Positions 36,085 to 39,564 of a stretch of 39,564 bases of DNA are shown piece after piece (the stretch's first letter is position 1; every line of letters begins with the position of its first letter). Made by a program: the position numbers and the translations under genes. The notes under the pieces were generated by a model that did not search any database, was not told the origin of the DNA, and saw only the letters and a list, made by a program, of their open reading frames with translations. The stretch is from a virus. The DNA lies in IMG/VR virus record IMGVR_UViG_3300022918_000022, positions 1-39,564 of that record, one strand, 5' to 3'.

Positions 36085-36798
36085 ATGAATACTCAAAATC
36101 ATAATTACATATCACTAGATGTGATAGCTAATAAAATTTATAAAAATCCATTACTTAAAGATATGAATTATGAAGATATCATAGACTTTTCTTTAAGCGT
36201 TATTAAAATAGCAAAAGTGCCAGGAGTATATCATGAAGAAAGTTGTTATAAAGATATAACAGATTTTAAAGCAGGAATACCTAAGTCAGCTCTGAATATT
36301 AAATCAGTTAATTTTGTTCAAGGGAATAGATTAATTCCTATGTTAGAATCAACAAACTCACTTAATAACCAAATAGATAAAATAGATCATCTACATACTC
36401 ACACAAATTTTGCTTATTCAATAAATAATCAAATCATAAAAACATCTTGCAAATCCGGTAAGATTTTTATTGTTTTTGATACAATCAAAATAGATGAAGA
36501 TGACATACCAATGATACCAGACTCAGAAGCATTAATAAGAGCCATAGAAGCGTATATTAAAGTTCAGGTATATTCAGTATTGGTTGACCTACAGAAAGTG
36601 TCTGATAGAGCCTTAAATAGAGCCGAACAAGATTATATGTGGTATATAGGAAAAGCCCAGACAGAATTTCAAGAATTTACAAATGAAGATGGAGCAGAAA
36701 GCTTTGTTAACTCAAATGTAAGAATGTTTAAAACACCAAGTTCACACAGAAATAGATTTGACTCAGAATCTCAAAGAGAAAATTTAAATAGACTATAA
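36085..36798 (+). CDS. Tail hub / ring-type structural protein, 237 aa
   Basis: Begins NHNYISLDVIANKIYKNPLL and NYEDIIDFSLSVIKIAKVPG, continues with DFKAGIPKSALNIKSVNFVQ (a motif I associate with crAss-like tail proteins), a beta domain (YSINNQIIKTSCKSGKIFIV), and a helical part with DSEALIRAIEAYIKVQVYSV and AEQDYMWYIGKAQTEF. The order of parts resembles tail-tube hub proteins of podoviruses. It precedes the very large tail protein by four bases. Confidence 0.6.
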   Translation: MNTQNHNYISLDVIANKIYKNPLLKDMNYEDIIDFSLSVIKIAKVPGVYHEESCYKDITDFKAGIPKSALNIKSVNFVQGNRLIPMLESTNSLNNQIDKIDHLHTHTNFAYSINNQIIKTSCKSGKIFIVFDTIKIDEDDIPMIPDSEALIRAIEAYIKVQVYSVLVDLQKVSDRALNRAEQDYMWYIGKAQTEFQEFTNEDGAESFVNSNVRMFKTPSSHRNRFDSESQRENLNRL

Positions 36799-36802
36799 TT
36801 AA

Positions 36803-39564
36803 ATGGCAGTAAAAAATACAGTTCATACATTTCAAAAAATGAATAAGGATATTACAGAGAGTAAAAACCCTATTCAATTTTATTATGATGCACATAACAT
36901 AAGATTCATAACTAATAAAGAAGTAACATCTGGAGGATTTTCATTTGAAAAAGGGAATGATTTAAAGGTAACTATTCCTGAACCAAAAATTAATGCTAGC
37001 CTAAATAGAATAGAATATATTGTAAATGGAAATATTGAAAGTATTGAATACAGTTTAAACAATAATGTAACGCAGCCAAGAAATGAAATAGAAGAAGCTT
37101 ATTTTATATCCAACAACAACTATAGATCGTCAAGCACTCAAACAATACTAGGTCATAGTGTATTAAGAGATAAAATAATTATATTTTCAACTGACAACAA
37201 TGGTTTTGATTGCATTTGGAAAATAGATGATGATTACAATATAAGTTTGTTATATTTAAGAAACTTACAATTTTCTACAAATAATCCTATTTGGGTTGTA
37301 AATAACTTTGAAAATAGTAATATAGATAAAATATATTGGATTGATGAAAAATCTCAAATGAGATTCATAAACACAAACCATAGTATTGAAAATGAAGATC
37401 TCGAAGAATTAATAGATTTACCAAGCAATGCTATTGAAATGGTTGGAACATTTTCATTGTCACAACCTATTGTAAAAGAAATATTAACAGGTGGTATTCA
37501 TACAGCAGGTATGATTCAATACGCTTATAATTTATACAGAATTAATTCATCTCAAACTAAATTAAGTCCATTTAGCGAACTAGTTGCATTAGATAAAGGT
37601 ATATTGGGTGGTGGAGAACTAAATGAAATAGTAGCGCAAACTCCTTTAGTGAATATAACTAATATAGATGAAAATTTCACTCATATTAAAGTATATGCTA
37701 TAAAATATACAAGTTATAATCAATTGCCAAGCATATCTTTAATAGACGAAAGAGAAATACCTACATCTAGAAATATAGAAATATTTGATGATGGAAACAT
37801 AATAGAATCTGTTTCACTTGAAGAATTCTTATTTACTGGAAGCGAAGTAATAATTCCAAAGAATATTAATTCAAAAGACGGAAGAATGTTTTTTGCATCT
37901 TATAAAGAAATTAATTTCGATGTTGATTTAGATATGAGAGCTTATAGTTTTAATAATTCAAATAAAGCTACTGTATACGATAATTTATTTTTTGATGGAA
38001 CTAACGTAAATGGTGTTGCATTTGACGTTGACGGAACTAATTATGATGATCCATTATTAACTAAATTTGATTCTGTAAACCTGGATTATGATAATTTTAA
38101 ATATCAGTTTAATACTAACATTATAGGAGGAGAAGGTAAGCATCTAAAATACGAACTAACTCAAGATATAACTAAAACTCCTGATAGTAAATTTTTTAAA
38201 GACGATGAGATATACAGAATAGGAATTCAATTCTATAATAGATATGGTCAATTATCTCTTCCAAAGTGGATAGCTGATTTTAGATCAAGAGAAGGAAACT
38301 TAAGAGGATTATACAATACTTTAAAAATAACATTAAAACCAGAGTTTTATATTTGGCTAAATAATCCGTCTAATTTTCCAACAGAATTTGATATTCCAAT
38401 TGGATATAAAATATTAGTTGCAGAAAGAAACTTTAATGATAAAACAATTGTTGCAAACGGTTTGGTTTCGACAATGATGGTTAACAATAAAATACCAAAC
38501 CGATCAGATAATTTACAATATAAAAGAGATATAAGTGAAACTCTTCCGAAAACACCAACTTTCTTTATTAGGAACTTGGCGAGTAATGCTAATTCTAGTG
38601 ATGCTGTATTACAAAATACTAATGTTCCTCCAGTACGTAACGCCTGGCATATGCACAGACTTGATATTGCTGATAGTCCTGCTAGTGAAGTAGTAGTTGA
38701 CAAACATACAGCTCAATTCTATCAGTTTAATTCTATGTTGCAATTGTATTCACCAGAAACTGTATTTAACCAACAGTTTTCATTAACAGCAGGATTAAGT
38801 TTAAAGGTAAAGGGAGCATTTAAAAACACATATAATGCTGGATGGGGAACTGAGTATCAACTAGATTTATTAACAAATGTTACAGAAGCAAAAACAATTG
38901 GTGGTATATCTCCACATTTTACTACTGGATATGTAATACCAATAATAGGCAATGCTTATGCTTTATATGATTCGGGACAAATATCGCATCCAGGAGGAGA
39001 TAATGCTAATATTATGGCTAGAGATCAATACTATAGAGTATTTGGATCTACTGACCTGTCAAGCGTATCTAGTGGATATATAACTACATTTACAAACAAT
39101 TTAACTCCAGTAACAACATCTTCTGGAAATGTTAGTTTAATATCTTTAAAAAAGGGAGTACAAATAATATTAAACGAAAATAATAATCCGGCATCAAGTA
39201 ACTTAACTTATAAAGGAAAAATAAGATTTACAATCACACCTAATGGTGGATTCATGGGTGTAAATTATAATGCAAGCATAATTAGCGATCCCTTAGGTTC
39301 AGAATATGTTTCAGTATCAAATGTATCTGGAATTCAAGTATTAGATTTTGAACAAGAATACGAAGTTATTATAGACTCAGATGATAATACATTTGATTTT
39401 ATAAGTTATTTAAATATTAATCCAGATGCTAATTTTCAAGCAACTGTAAATATATATGTATACTACGAAGAGGTAGACAACTCAACAAGTACTCAAACTA
39501 AATTTGAAGAGTACAATAGCAATATAAATCCAGTTGATATACAAATAAATAACACAATAATTAC
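36803..39564 (+). CDS. Very large tail protein (muzzle/stabilisation type), cut by window edge
   Basis: 920 codons without a stop, running off the right edge; the true protein is probably well over 1000 residues. It starts MAVKNTVHTFQKMNKDITES, followed by NPIQFYYDAHNIRFITNKEV, the conserved beginning of the crAss-like tail protein that is annotated as stabilisation protein and corresponds to the tail muzzle of phage crAss001 as I recall. The sequence then shows beta-propeller-like runs (GHSVLRDKIIIFSTDNNGFD; DKIYWIDEKSQMRFINTNHS) and later DDEIYRIGIQFYNRYGQLSL, another family mark. It closes the tail end and anchors fibres. Confidence 0.75.
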   Translation, partial: MAVKNTVHTFQKMNKDITESKNPIQFYYDAHNIRFITNKEVTSGGFSFEKGNDLKVTIPEPKINASLNRIEYIVNGNIESIEYSLNNNVTQPRNEIEEAYFISNNNYRSSSTQTILGHSVLRDKIIIFSTDNNGFDCIWKIDDDYNISLLYLRNLQFSTNNPIWVVNNFENSNIDKIYWIDEKSQMRFINTNHSIENEDLEELIDLPSNAIEMVGTFSLSQPIVKEILTGGIHTAGMIQYAYNLYRINSSQTKLSPFSELVALDKGILGGGELNEIVAQTPLVNITNIDENFTHIKVYAIKYTSYNQLPSISLIDEREIPTSRNIEIFDDGNIIESVSLEEFLFTGSEVIIPKNINSKDGRMFFASYKEINFDVDLDMRAYSFNNSNKATVYDNLFFDGTNVNGVAFDVDGTNYDDPLLTKFDSVNLDYDNFKYQFNTNIIGGEGKHLKYELTQDITKTPDSKFFKDDEIYRIGIQFYNRYGQLSLPKWIADFRSREGNLRGLYNTLKITLKPEFYIWLNNPSNFPTEFDIPIGYKILVAERNFNDKTIVANGLVSTMMVNNKIPNRSDNLQYKRDISETLPKTPTFFIRNLASNANSSDAVLQNTNVPPVRNAWHMHRLDIADSPASEVVVDKHTAQFYQFNSMLQLYSPETVFNQQFSLTAGLSLKVKGAFKNTYNAGWGTEYQLDLLTNVTEAKTIGGISPHFTTGYVIPIIGNAYALYDSGQISHPGGDNANIMARDQYYRVFGSTDLSSVSSGYITTFTNNLTPVTTSSGNVSLISLKKGVQIILNENNNPASSNLTYKGKIRFTITPNGGFMGVNYNASIISDPLGSEYVSVSNVSGIQVLDFEQEYEVIIDSDDNTFDFISYLNINPDANFQATVNIYVYYEEVDNSTSTQTKFEEYNSNINPVDIQINNTII

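Noticed and set aside
38347-38703. 118-aa minus-strand frame
   Set aside because: It lies wholly within the very large tail protein gene, on the other strand, without leader or neighbours; a shadow frame.
15719-39564. Alternative genetic code (TAG or TGA recoding), known in some crAss-like phages
   Set aside because: All late genes are open with standard stops and normal lengths; no in-frame TAG or TGA needs to be read through, and no suppressor tRNA was seen.
1-39564. Prophage with attachment sites
   Set aside because: No integrase, excisionase, or att-like direct repeats were found; the only tRNA is within an RNA element and is complete.

Overview
The window reads as part of the genome of a crAss-like phage (order Crassvirales) infecting a member of the Bacteroidota. 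The main grounds are a right arm whose gene order and protein sequences look like the crAss-like virion module (large terminase, portal, probable scaffold, major capsid protein, ring or adaptor proteins, fibres, lysis genes, tail proteins and a very large tail protein running off the right edge), promoters of the Bacteroidota type (TTTG, 19-21 bases, TAnnTTTG), very AT-rich DNA, starts that mostly lack Shine-Dalgarno sequences, and a signal peptide of Flavobacteria/Bacteroidia style. No integrase, transposase or CRISPR array was seen. Assignment is by recognition of sequence and order; no database search was run.

Layout. Positions 1-9733 are transcribed leftward (minus strand). They hold a truncated secreted DUF4874-like protein, an AAA+ ATPase, a GTG-started methyltransferase, one tRNA-Ile(GAT), two genes with better-balanced codon use (3985-4689 and 9554-9733), and many very small proteins, several with lipoprotein or membrane signals. 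Between the genes lie long non-coding stretches. These are not empty: they are filled with RNA-like domains, each closed by a perfect or near-perfect 8-15 bp inverted repeat. Four consecutive domains (2666-3206) also share a conserved two-sided internal loop just inside the closing stem, and one of the four carries the tRNA as its interior. This is the strongest candidate for an undescribed system in the window.

Positions 9734-9932 are a divergent control region with a textbook Bacteroidota promoter firing rightward. From 9933 on everything is plus-strand: a 122-aa protein, a 400-base non-coding leader with its own promoter and several hairpins (a second RNA candidate), then a tightly overlapping run of small genes (10708-14680) that includes a DUF1508-like protein, two cysteine-rich zinc-binding candidates, a possible winged-helix protein and a GroES-like co-chaperonin.

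From 15152 the packaging and virion module begins: a terminase-adjacent protein, TerL, portal, a promoter, a probable scaffold, the major capsid protein followed by strong hairpins, connector and virion proteins, a set of fibre or appendage genes (26031-31768) with a collagen-like shaft and a duplicated C-terminal tip domain, a lysis cassette (31765-33749: small membrane proteins, T4-type lysozyme, anchored coiled-coil protein), a terminator and new promoter, a calcineurin-like phosphoesterase, and the tail genes. The two arms make sense as an early or host-takeover set (left, small proteins and RNAs) and a late set (right, chaperonin helper, assembly, lysis).
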